From: JAUIAI01 sp041396685
Lineage (GTDB): Bacteria; Pseudomonadota; Gammaproteobacteria; Burkholderiales; Burkholderiaceae_E
Length of the DNA stretch: 64,000 nucleotides
Assembly (NCBI GenBank): GCA_041396685.1
Contig: JAWKYD010000015.1
Span: 127,302-191,301, forward strand
Direction of reading: 5' to 3'
The position numbers and the translations under genes are program-made. This document shows, piece by piece, positions 18,697-26,911 of the stretch. The stretch's first letter is position 1, and each line of letters opens with the position of its first letter. The notes under the pieces are model-generated. The model saw nothing but the letters and a program-made list of their open reading frames with translations. It was not told where the DNA came from and made no database searches.

Positions 18697-18933
18697 TTGC
18701 GATCGGAACTCAGTGCATGGGCTGGCTCATGCGTGAACTGTCGCTACCAGAGCTTATGTCTCGACAACCTGCGATTGGGATGAGAATGATATGCCGAACT
18801 CAAGGATGCTTCAATTCAGGCCTCAAACTCCGAGGCAGCCAAGACGATGGGCACGGGCCGTGAAGGACTCCCTGAGGGGCGAGATCTGTATGACTAGGAG
18901 GAACCCATCCTCGGTCCATCAGGCTCGCAAAAA

Positions 18934-18949
18934 TGTTTCACCTGGAACA
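18934..18949. promoter_or_regulatory. Near-consensus parS site with altered centre
   Basis: TGTTTCACCTGGAACA: the central CACGTG is CACCTG. A change in the hexamer that ParB contacts directly probably weakens or abolishes loading. It is only 70 bases from an intact site. Confidence 0.5.
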
Positions 18950-19003
18950 ATGCCATGCCGGTTCTGCGCGGGATCGTGGATCAACCGACCGGGCTCGCGA
19001 GAA

Positions 19004-19019
19004 TGTTTCACGTGGAACA
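19004..19019 (-). promoter_or_regulatory. parS site
   Basis: TGTTTCACGTGGAACA, preceded by CTCGCGAGAA. The 18934 copy is preceded by the similar CTCGCAAAAA, suggesting a local duplication. Confidence 0.85.
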
Positions 19020-19385
19020 TTGCTTCCACTTCTCCGGGTCTCAGGCAGCATTAATGTGGGCATGGGGGTCGAGCAAGCAACGGTCGATGACCGAGGCGGA
19101 GAGTGTCCGCAGGGGTGCCTGGCGCTATCCAAGATTCGCTTAACAGCGACCTTCTTATAAGTCGGTCACGGGAGAGGGCTTGAGAGTGAATCGGGCTTGA
19201 CGGCAGACCGTCGGTAGATCGGCTCGAGGATGACCATTGGCGGCAACCGGCTCAAGAGCGGCTCAATAATGGCTTTTTGGGGAAGAGAGAGACCTGCCAA
19301 GGCAGTAAACGATCTGGTTGGTGGCTTGGGCAGAGGGGCGAGATAGTTAGAGGTCTATCGCGGCAGATCGGCGACGGGACCGCGA

Positions 19386-19401
19386 TGTTTCACGTGGAAC
19401 A
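19386..19401 (-). promoter_or_regulatory. parS site
   Basis: TGTTTCACGTGGAACA, isolated (382 bases from the previous, 281 to the next). Confidence 0.85.
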
Positions 19402-19666
19402 TTGATTTGGATGCGACGCAATTGACTAGGCCGCGTCAATCGTCGAGCAAGGAGGTTGATTCCTTCGCGCACCGCAGCGCGCCCTGACTTCAGGGTCGGC
19501 AGCAAGGCGCTAAGCGCAGGGATATCGGGCGACCGCGAGTATTGGCATCGCCGCTGATGGCCCGAGCAGGGATACTTGTGCGTGGCGCATGGGTCACCGT
19601 CTTCTTGATGGCGGTGCGGAGCGCTTGCGTTAACGGCGACGTTGCGTTCCGTTTGTCCGGCAAAGA

Positions 19667-19682
19667 TGTTCCACGTGAAACA
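19667..19682 (+). promoter_or_regulatory. parS site
   Basis: TGTTCCACGTGAAACA, exact consensus in the minority orientation. Confidence 0.85.
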
Positions 19683-19796
19683 TTGCCTGTTGGCATTCAG
19701 CCTGAGACCTGGACGCTCAACGAGAAAAACGGACTGCTTGTACCGTGGGCCAACGGGAAAGCTACTGAACACGTTAGACAGCCTGTTTCTTCTAGA

Positions 19797-19812
19797 TGTT
19801 TCACGTGGAACA
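19797..19812 (-). promoter_or_regulatory. parS site
   Basis: TGTTTCACGTGGAACA, the last site before the regular array; 119 bases before its first unit. Confidence 0.85.
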
Positions 19813-19915
19813 TCGTTCGCGAGTATGCTGCACGGCCCAGCGTATGAGCAGGCTGGGTAAACGGCCTCGTCGTGCCCTCCCCTCGTCCTTCCGTAAGCCA
19901 TCGCAAGCTAGCAAA

Positions 19916-22263
19916 TGTCTCACATAGAATATTGACGCGACGGCAGAGTGCGGGTCCCTGGCAAACAGCAAAGATGGCTACGAGCGCGAACCTCAGCGTC
20001 GCCCGGGGTTAGCTCAACGTTTGTTTCACGTGGAACATTTAGGAGTTGGTTGGACGCACGTCCGCGGCTGGCACTTGCTTATCGCTAAGCGTGCGATCTT
20101 GATTTTTGCTGCGACATGGTTCAGCGAACGTTTCATACCGAAGATCGGCGGAATGTCCGCATGCGAAACCCTGGCGCGTGCTATGGATCGACAACGTTGC
20201 CGAGCCTGATTGTGGGTGCGGCGGGGCTGCACGAATGTTTCACGTGGAACATTCGCGGGATCGCTAACGTGGTGCCCCGAGCACTTACCACCGATCCACC
20301 AGTCTGCGTGGCTTGAAAGCAGCTCCCTTGCGACCCGACGAACGTTTCACGTGGAACCTTCAGGGACTCACCAAATGCGTGTCCCAGGAGAAACGAGTAA
20401 CGTTTAAAGTGCCGAGTCTGAATGTTGCTGCTGAGCAATTCGTCGATTGTTTCACGTGGAACATTGGCGGGTTGGCTGAATGGCATATCCCTGGTGCACG
20501 CAAAACGATCGACCAGATTGGCGAGATTGAATGTTGCTGCGACATCGTTCGACGAGCGTTTCACATAGAACATTCGCGGGTCGACCGAATGCGTTTCTCT
20601 GGGCATGCAAAGGCTCGACCAAGTTGTTGAGCTTGATGCTCCCTGGGACGTGGCCTGACGAATGTTTCACGTGGAACATTCGCGGGTCGGCCAAATGCTT
20701 CTCTCTGGCTTATGCAAAAGATCGACCAGGTTGTTGAGCTTGAAGCTCCCTGGGACGTGACTTGACGAATGTTTCACGTGGAACATTCGCGGGTTGGCCA
20801 AATGCTTCTCTCTGGCACATGCAATGCATCGACCAGGTTGTTGAGCGTGAATGCTCCTGGGGCGTGGCTTAACGAATGTTTCACGTGGAACATTTGCGAG
20901 TCGGCCGAGTGCGTTTCCCTGGCACATGCAAAGGATCGACCAGGCTATTGAACTTGAAGCTCCCTGGGGCGTGGCTTAATGAATGTTTCACGTGGAACAC
21001 TCGCGGGTCGGCGGAATGCGTATCCCTGGCATGTGCAAAGGTTCGAGCAGGTTGTTGGGCTTGAATATCCCTGGGGCGTGGCTTGACGAATGTTTCACGT
21101 GGAACATTCGTGCGTCGAATGAAGGCCTATCCCTGGCACATGCTAAGGATCGATTAGGTTGCCGAACTCAAGCGTGGCTATGGCCTGGCTTGATGGATGT
21201 TTCACGTGAAACATTCGCGGATCGGACGAATGCGTATCCCCGGCGCATGCCAAAAAGCGACCAGGTTGCCGAGCAGAAGTGTCCCTCCGGCCAGGGTCGA
21301 CGGATGTTTCACGTGGAACACGGGGGATCGACGAACGCGTGTTCCTGGCGCGTGCCATAGATCAAAATGGTAGCCGAGCCCAAATGCTGCACTGGCGTGC
21401 CTCGAAGAATGTTTCACGTGGAACATTGGTTGGGATCCTAAGCGCGTTTCCCAGGCATCGGCTAAGGATAGGCTGGGTGCGCGAGCTTGACGGTCAGTCT
21501 GGCCAGCCCTGGCGAATGTCTCGTGTGGAACATGGGTGGGGTTGTTAAACACGTTTCCCAGGGATCGGCTACGGATCGGCTCCGTGTGCGAGTTTGACGG
21601 TCAGCTCCGGTATCTTCTCGATTGTTTCACGTGGAACATTGGTGGGTTTGATAAGCGGGTTTCCAGGGATCGGCTACGGATCGGCTCTGTGGGCGAGTTT
21701 GACGGTCAGTCCGGCCAACCTTCGCGATTGTTTCACGTGGAACATTGGTGGGGTTGCTAAACGCGCTTCCCAGGCATCGGCTAAGAATCGGTATGGTGAG
21801 CGAGCTTGACGGTCAGTCCGGCGAGCATTGGCGAATGATTCAGGCGGAACATCTGCGGAGTGATCAAACGTGTGTCCTTGGTCGTCGCTAAAAATCGACC
21901 AGATGCGCGAGCCAGCCTGTCGTTCCGACATGGCTTGATAGATGTTTCACGTGGAACATTGGCGGGGTGACGGAATGCGAGACCCAGTGACGTCCTAGGA
22001 ATCAAACAATTTGGTGAGCATAAATGTTGCTGCCGAGTGGCTCGACGGATGCTTCGTGTAGAGCCTTGATCAGATGGCTGAACGCGTGCCCCTGGCGCTT
22101 GCGAAGGATCAACCAGGAAGCCGAGGCGCTTTGCTGCTCCGGGGCGGATCGACGAATGTTTCACGTGGAACATTGGCGAGGTGGCCAAAGGCGCGTCCCT
22201 GGCCCGTGCAAAGAATCGACCAAGTCGCTGTCCCGCAAGAAAATGGGGGTCAGGGAAATAGAC
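19916..22263. repeat. Tandem array of about 107-bp units, each carrying a parS core
   Basis: Twenty-two core positions in register. Intact 16-mers start at 20022, 20236, 20448, 20663, 20770, 20877, 20984, 21091, 21198, 21305, 21410, 21623, 21729, 21943 and 22157. A near copy (two end mismatches) starts at 20343. Degenerate copies start at 19916, 20129, 20557, 21517, 21836 and 22050. Intervals are 105-109 bases, mostly 107. All intact copies are TGTTTCACGTGGAACA except 21198, which is TGTTTCACGTGAAACA. Spacers are homologous to each other, with recurring GATCGACCAGG, CCCTGG and CTTGACGAA, and fall into two subfamilies (about 20236-21305 and 21410-21836). Left-subfamily cores are usually extended symmetrically by GAA before and TTC after. 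Confidence 0.9.
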
Positions 22264-22624
22264 CAGGCGATTCAGCTGCCGTGGATTACCGGCACGATCA
22301 CCGCGGCCGTCCGTCCACAAGGAAACGACCGGTTGAAGCCGGTTCAGAGGGGTGCAAACAAGCGGCACGCGCCTCTTGCTTGTATGGCTCGCCTATCAGT
22401 TGCATCGAGATGCGCTCGAAGCCTCAGATTTGACGAGGCAACGCCCGCCAGATCTCGAGCGCAGTAGTCATGCAGAAGGAGCGGCTACCGCTTTAGCGCG
22501 CAGCCCGACACCGCCCAGCGCTGGGCAATTACCAGACCGCAGCGTGAAGTCCAGCGTAAACCATCTACATCGGTCACTGCGGTGCGTCGTCGCTCCTGAG
22601 GATTCGACCTGAATCTAGAACCAA

Positions 22625-22640
22625 TGATTCACGTGGAACA
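22625..22640. promoter_or_regulatory. Near-consensus parS site
   Basis: TGATTCACGTGGAACA, one mismatch at position 3, 468 bases after the last array unit. Confidence 0.6.
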
Positions 22641-22783
22641 TTGAGGCCGAACGCAAAGCTGTCGTCCGCAATCGCATTGGCATTCAGACAGCATTCCCGG
22701 CGACGTCGAATCCAACATGATGCCGAACAAACCAACAGGCATCCGGCGAACGCCAAACCCCGCGATGAACTGTCGCTCGAAGA

Positions 22784-22799
22784 TGTTCCACGTGAAACA
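22784..22799 (+). promoter_or_regulatory. parS site
   Basis: TGTTCCACGTGAAACA, exact consensus on the + strand. Confidence 0.85.
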
Positions 22800-23077
22800 A
22801 TGGAAGAAGCGATCGCTCAGCAGACGCAAGATCGAGTATCGTGGGACCAACGCTGTTGGTCGAAACCAGAACGCACCGGGCTCGTTCCCGCTCCCCGCTC
22901 CCAGGAACACGGATTCACGACAATAGCCTCTCCCTAGCGATCGATCTTTCCGCGGATCCGCAGGGGAAAGGAGATGGGATACCGCAGGCGTGACAACCGC
23001 CCTTCGGATGATCGTCTCTCGAGAGTCCTGCGCCCGAGGGCGAAGTAGCCGCACACCCAAGCCAGGCAATTGCGAAC

Positions 23078-23083
23078 TATAAT
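23078..23083 (+). promoter_or_regulatory. Possible -10 box upstream of mnmG
   Basis: A perfect TATAAT sits 229 bases before the mnmG start in otherwise GC-rich DNA. No good -35 hexamer is found 16-18 bases upstream, so this is only a candidate promoter for the mnmG-rsmG-parA-parB operon. Confidence 0.3.
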
Positions 23084-23284
23084 TAAGGCAACCGGCAGCG
23101 GCGCTTTCCTTTCGGCGGCTCAGCCTCGCGAACACCTTCCGGGCACCACGAACGTTGAAAGTCCGCACCTGCGCGAACTGGCCAAACTGGACGCGCAAAC
23201 GGCGAGCAGCCAGCGCAGAACCTCCTGCCAGCTCATCTCGACGACCGTACAAGCGCGGACGCTTGAACATACGATGACCGCGAA

Positions 23285-23300
23285 TGTTTCACGTGAAACA
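23285..23300. promoter_or_regulatory. parS site in the mnmG leader
   Basis: TGTTTCACGTGAAACA, the fully symmetric consensus, ends 11 bases before the mnmG ATG. No Shine-Dalgarno sequence is visible between it and the start (TTCCTACCACC), so the site overlaps the leader exactly where translation or transcription control would act. Confidence 0.85.
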
Positions 23301-23311
23301 TTCCTACCACC

Positions 23312-25252
23312 ATGAACTACCCAGATCAGTTTGACGTCATCGTCGTTGGCGGCGGACATGCAGGCTCAGAAGCAGCCTTGGCCGCCGCACGCATGGGCGC
23401 TAAAACGCTCCTGCTGACGCATAGCCTCGAAACTCTTGGCCAGATGTCTTGCAACCCCTCCATCGGTGGGATCGGCAAAGGACACCTTGTAAAAGAAATC
23501 GACGCCCTTGGCGGAGCGATGGCAGCCGCGACGGATGAGGCCGGAATCCAGTTTCGCATCCTGAACCGGAGCAAGGGACCGGCGGTCCGTGCCACACGAG
23601 CCCAGGCCGACAGAGTCCTGTACCGACAAGCCATACGCTCCCGGCTCGAGAACCAGACGAATCTCTGGCTGTTCCAGCAAGCGGTCGAGGACTTGACCAC
23701 GGAGTCGACAGGCGGCACCGACCGTGTCAACGGTGTTATCACCCAGATGGGCCTCAGGTTCATGGCACGAACGGTCGTGCTGACCGCGGGTACTTTCCTG
23801 AATGGCAAGATTCACGTCGGACTCAACCACTATTCGGGCGGACGCGCGGGCGATCCACCATCAATCAGCCTGGCCAGTCGGTTGCGAGAATTGGCTTTAC
23901 CCCAAGGGCGCCTGAAGACTGGCACACCGCCGCGCATCGACGGCCGCACGATAGCCTTCGCGCGCTGCGAGCGCCAGCCGGGCGATCTTGATCCGATCCC
24001 TGTGTTTTCATTTCTAGGTCGAGCGGATCAGCACCCGCGACAGCTTGCATGCTGGATTACGCACACTCAGCCCGCTACCCACGAAATCATCCGCGCCGGC
24101 TTGTCCAGATCGCCGCTCTATACCGGCGTGATCGAAGGTGTGGGGCCTCGCTATTGTCCGTCGATAGAAGACAAGATCCATCGCTTCGCCGACAAGGGAT
24201 CGCACCAGATCTTCCTGGAGCCCGAAGGCCTGAGCACGCATGAGGTCTATCCGAACGGCATCTCGACAAGCCTGCCTTTCGACGTTCAACTCGCGCTGGT
24301 GCGCTCGATACCCGGGCTGGAGGATGCGCACATTCTGCGTCCCGGCTACGCAATCGAGTACGACTACTTCGACCCACGCGGTCTTCGCCCGAGCCTGGAG
24401 ACCCGGTCTATCGAGGGTCTGTTCTTTGCCGGTCAGATCAACGGCACGACGGGCTACGAAGAGGCCGCCGCACAAGGGCTTCTAGCTGCGGTGAACGCGG
24501 TTCAGAAGACCCGAGGGCAGGCGGCGCTGACGCTTGGTCGGGATCAGGCCTATCTCGGCGTACTCGTCGACGACCTGATCACTCGCGGCGTGCTCGAACC
24601 GTACCGAATGTTCACCAGCCGCGCCGAGTATCGCCTGAGTCTGCGCGAAGACAACGCCGATGCACGACTCACCGAGATCGGTCGTCAGCTCGGCTTGATC
24701 GACGAGCAGCGCTGGGCCTTCTTCTGCCGCAAACAGGAAGCCATCGCGCGAGAGACCGAGCGGCTGCGCAGCACCTGGATCAATCCCCGCCACGCTTCAC
24801 GACAGCGGGTCGAGGAACTTGTCGGACAATCACTGGAGCGTGAGTACTCACTACTGTCCCTGCTGGCTCGGCCAGGGATTGCCTACGAGGCGCTCATCGA
24901 CGCCTCGGCGGCACCCGCGCCCGAGGCCTTGTCCTCGGACGAGGCGCGCGCGACGACCTGGCGCGCCCAGGTGGTCGAGCAGATAGAAATCTCAGCCAAG
25001 TACGCGGGCTACATCGATCGCCAGGCACAGGAGGTGGCCCGCCAGTCGAGACTCGAACATCTGCGGATACCGGCTGATTTCGACTACCAGACAGTCAGTG
25101 GCCTGTCGTTCGAGGTTCGCCAGCGGCTGGGCGAGCAGCGTCCGCAAACCATCGGGCAGGCCGCGCGGATGCCTGGTGTCACCCCTGCGGCCGTGTCGCT
25201 GCTTCTGATCATGCTGAAAAAGCGCGGAGATCTCCCGCGCGAGGCCGCCTGA
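23312..25252 (+). CDS. mnmG: tRNA uridine-5-carboxymethylaminomethyl modification enzyme MnmG
   Basis: A 646-residue FAD protein that with MnmE modifies U34 of certain tRNAs. The FAD-binding VVGGGHAGSEAAL starts at residue 11, followed by the family hallmark stretches TLGQMSCNPSIGGIGKGHLVKEIDALGG and RATRAQADRVLYR, and the C-terminal helical domain ends in PGVTPAAVSLLLIMLKKRG. Length is normal. ATG 23312 gives the usual start (MNYPDQFDVIVV). The leader holds a parS copy and no clear ribosome site. rsmG follows after 2 bases, so mnmG heads the rsmG-parA-parB operon. Confidence 0.96.
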   Translation: MNYPDQFDVIVVGGGHAGSEAALAAARMGAKTLLLTHSLETLGQMSCNPSIGGIGKGHLVKEIDALGGAMAAATDEAGIQFRILNRSKGPAVRATRAQADRVLYRQAIRSRLENQTNLWLFQQAVEDLTTESTGGTDRVNGVITQMGLRFMARTVVLTAGTFLNGKIHVGLNHYSGGRAGDPPSISLASRLRELALPQGRLKTGTPPRIDGRTIAFARCERQPGDLDPIPVFSFLGRADQHPRQLACWITHTQPATHEIIRAGLSRSPLYTGVIEGVGPRYCPSIEDKIHRFADKGSHQIFLEPEGLSTHEVYPNGISTSLPFDVQLALVRSIPGLEDAHILRPGYAIEYDYFDPRGLRPSLETRSIEGLFFAGQINGTTGYEEAAAQGLLAAVNAVQKTRGQAALTLGRDQAYLGVLVDDLITRGVLEPYRMFTSRAEYRLSLREDNADARLTEIGRQLGLIDEQRWAFFCRKQEAIARETERLRSTWINPRHASRQRVEELVGQSLEREYSLLSLLARPGIAYEALIDASAAPAPEALSSDEARATTWRAQVVEQIEISAKYAGYIDRQAQEVARQSRLEHLRIPADFDYQTVSGLSFEVRQRLGEQRPQTIGQAARMPGVTPAAVSLLLIMLKKRGDLPREAA

Positions 25253-25254
25253 GC

Positions 25255-26085
25255 ATGGCAGCGAACCAACGCGACCCTTGGCGGACCCGGGCGAGCCCCT
25301 GCACGGCCTCGCCAGCGCAAAGGGCCGCCCAGTCCGCCCAGCACGCCCAGCACGCCCAGCACGCCCAGCACGCCCCGGACACCGACCGCCTGCGCGAGCG
25401 TCTCGTCCAGGGCGTCGCCGCCATCGGCCTCGATCTCGACGCGGGGGCAGCGGACCGTCTGCTGGCCTATCGCGTGCTGCTCGAGCGCTGGGGCAAAGTG
25501 TTCAATCTGACCGCCGTGCGCGACCCGCTCGCCATGATCACTACCCACCTGCTGGACTGTTTGGCGATCCTGCCGGTCTTGCGCGGTCTTTCGCCGGGTG
25601 ACGGCAGGCAATCCGTCGTGGATGTCGGTAGCGGAGCCGGCCTGCCGGGTCTGGTCCTTGCCGTGGTGCAGCCCGACTGGACGTTCGATCTGGTCGAGCC
25701 TGTCGGCAAGAAGGCCGCTTTCCTGCGTCAGTGCCAGGTCGAGCTGGGCCTCTCCAACGTACGGGTTCACGAGCGACGGATCGAAGCGCTCCCGTTGACC
25801 GAGATCGCCCAACCGCCCGGAATCATCGTTTGCCGCGCCTTCGCGTCGTTGGCGAACTTCGTCGACGGCGCGGGTCATCTGGCCGGTGCATCGACCTGGC
25901 TGGTCGCGATGAAGGCTGCCCGCGTCGACGATGAAGTGCAAGAATTCACCGCCCGCCAGCATCGCGAAGGACGTGCCGATCCCGTGGTCGCTCGCACCGT
26001 GCCGGTCGATGTGCCAGGGCTGGACGCCATGCGAACGCTGGTGATCATGAAAACAACGGGCAGCGACGAGCGCCCGCAGGACTGA
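25255..26085 (+). CDS. rsmG: 16S rRNA (guanine527-N7)-methyltransferase RsmG
   Basis: A 276-residue SAM enzyme methylating G527 of 16S rRNA. The SAM motif VVDVGSGAGLPGLVLAV lies near residue 121, with LTAVRDPLAMITTHLLDCLAI before it and CRAFASLANFVD after it, all family-typical. The N-terminus carries an unusual extension of about 45 residues with a repeated Ala-Gln-His tract; family members normally begin near DRLRERLVQG (about residue 43). The start 2 bases after mnmG suggests translational coupling. The real start might be later if the extension is not translated. Confidence 0.92.
   Translation: MAANQRDPWRTRASPCTASPAQRAAQSAQHAQHAQHAQHAPDTDRLRERLVQGVAAIGLDLDAGAADRLLAYRVLLERWGKVFNLTAVRDPLAMITTHLLDCLAILPVLRGLSPGDGRQSVVDVGSGAGLPGLVLAVVQPDWTFDLVEPVGKKAAFLRQCQVELGLSNVRVHERRIEALPLTEIAQPPGIIVCRAFASLANFVDGAGHLAGASTWLVAMKAARVDDEVQEFTARQHREGRADPVVARTVPVDVPGLDAMRTLVIMKTTGSDERPQD
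25327..25371 (+). repeat. 9-bp tandem repeat in the rsmG 5' end
   Basis: Four perfect copies of GCCCAGCAC at 25336-25371 preceded by a variant copy GCCCAGTCC at 25327. It encodes Ala-Gln-His repeats. The 9-base unit keeps the reading frame when copy number changes. Confidence 0.85.
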
Positions 26086-26137
26086 AACCAAGAACGGCAC
26101 GGCCCGACCGCCGCACCGCCGATCCAGGAGGAACCGC

Positions 26138-26911
26138 TTGGCCCGCATTTTCGTCATCGCCAACCAGAAGGGTGGCGTCGGCAAGACCACGACCACGGTC
26201 AATCTCGCGGCCGCGCTGGCAATGCACGGCAAGCGCACGCTGCTGGTCGACCTGGATCCCCAGGGCAACGCGACCATGGGCAGCGGCATCAACAAGCGCT
26301 CGCTCGAGGGCTCGGTCTACCAGGTGTTGATCGGGGCCGCCACCGTGTCTCAGGTCAGCCGGCGCAGCGACGCCGGCTACGACGTTCTGCCGGCCAATCG
26401 CGAACTAGCCGGCGCCGAGGTCGAGCTGGTCGATCTCGAACAGCGCGAAACCCGCCTCAAACAAGCGCTGGAGGCGACCGGCGACACCTATGAGTTCATC
26501 CTCATCGATTGTCCGCCGTCGTTATCGATGCTGACGCTCAACGGTTTCTGCGCGGCTCACGGCGTCATCATCCCGATGCAGTGCGAGTACTACGCGCTCG
26601 AAGGCCTGGCCGATCTGGTGAACACGATCAAGCGTGTGCATGCGAACTTCAATACGAACCTGCGCGTAATCGGGCTGCTGCGCGTGATGTTCGACCCCCG
26701 CGTCACCCTGGCCAATCAGGTTTCCGCTCAACTGGAGCAGCACTTCGGGGACAAGGTCTTTCGCACCCTGATACCGCGCAATGTCCGTCTCGCCGAAGCG
26801 CCCAGTTACGGCAAGCCGGGCGTCATCTATGACCCCAGCTCGAAGGGTGCCCAGGCCTATCTCGCCTTCGGCGCCGAACTCATCGACCGTGTGGAGACCC
26901 TGATCCGATGA
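26138..26911 (+). CDS. parA: Chromosome partitioning ATPase ParA
   Basis: A 257-residue ParA/Soj-type ATPase without an N-terminal HTH domain, the chromosomal class. The deviant Walker A KGGVGKTT is at residues 11-18 with both signature lysines (Lys11, Lys16), Walker A' LVDLDPQGNAT at 36-46, and the switch region IDCPPSLSMLTLN. It binds DNA nonspecifically when ATP-bound and moves ParB-parS complexes. I chose TTG 26138, the conserved start, because AGGAGGA lies just upstream (26127-26133). Its stop overlaps the parB start (ATGA), so the two are coupled. Confidence 0.96.
   Translation: MARIFVIANQKGGVGKTTTTVNLAAALAMHGKRTLLVDLDPQGNATMGSGINKRSLEGSVYQVLIGAATVSQVSRRSDAGYDVLPANRELAGAEVELVDLEQRETRLKQALEATGDTYEFILIDCPPSLSMLTLNGFCAAHGVIIPMQCEYYALEGLADLVNTIKRVHANFNTNLRVIGLLRVMFDPRVTLANQVSAQLEQHFGDKVFRTLIPRNVRLAEAPSYGKPGVIYDPSSKGAQAYLAFGAELIDRVETLIR

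Larger units (their letters stand above)
15803..23311. other. 7.5-kb gene desert carrying the parS block
   Basis: No frame in this stretch shows a recognisable family, a convincing start or the codon pattern of its neighbours. The frames that do exist repeatedly translate the parS core (FHVEH, CFTWNI, FHVKH), so they are shadows of a DNA repeat. From left to right it holds scattered parS copies (16465-19812), short dispersed repeat elements (16689, 17400, 18439), the 107-bp parS tandem array (19916-22263), and three right-hand sites (22625, 22784, 23285) running into the mnmG leader. Composition looks visibly less GC-rich between 18.7 and 22.3 kb than in the flanking genes. Confidence 0.85.

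Noticed and set aside
20108..20145. CGTTTCATACCGAAGA as a regulator operator of its own
   Set aside because: It sits exactly one array step from its neighbours and shares their spacer context, so it is a degenerate parS unit.
19916..22263. CRISPR array, suggested by regular spacing of a short repeat
   Set aside because: The repeated core is only 16 bases and is a palindromic parS, the intervals of about 107 bases are too long, the spacers are homologous to each other, and no cas gene is present.
22268..22283. A possible 23rd array unit at +111 from the last one
   Set aside because: CGATTCAGCTGCCGTG shares fewer than half the positions with the core, so the array is taken to end with the unit starting at 22157.
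18212..22612. Many small open frames in the repeat block reading FHVEH, CFTWNI or FHVKH
   Set aside because: These residues are simply translations of the parS core in different frames; the frames have no consistent starts, ribosome sites or codon pattern.
15803..23311. Replication origin inside the parS desert (position of oriC in Escherichia coli relative to mnmG)
   Set aside because: Reading both strands I found no consensus DnaA box and no AT-rich unwinding-type stretch there.
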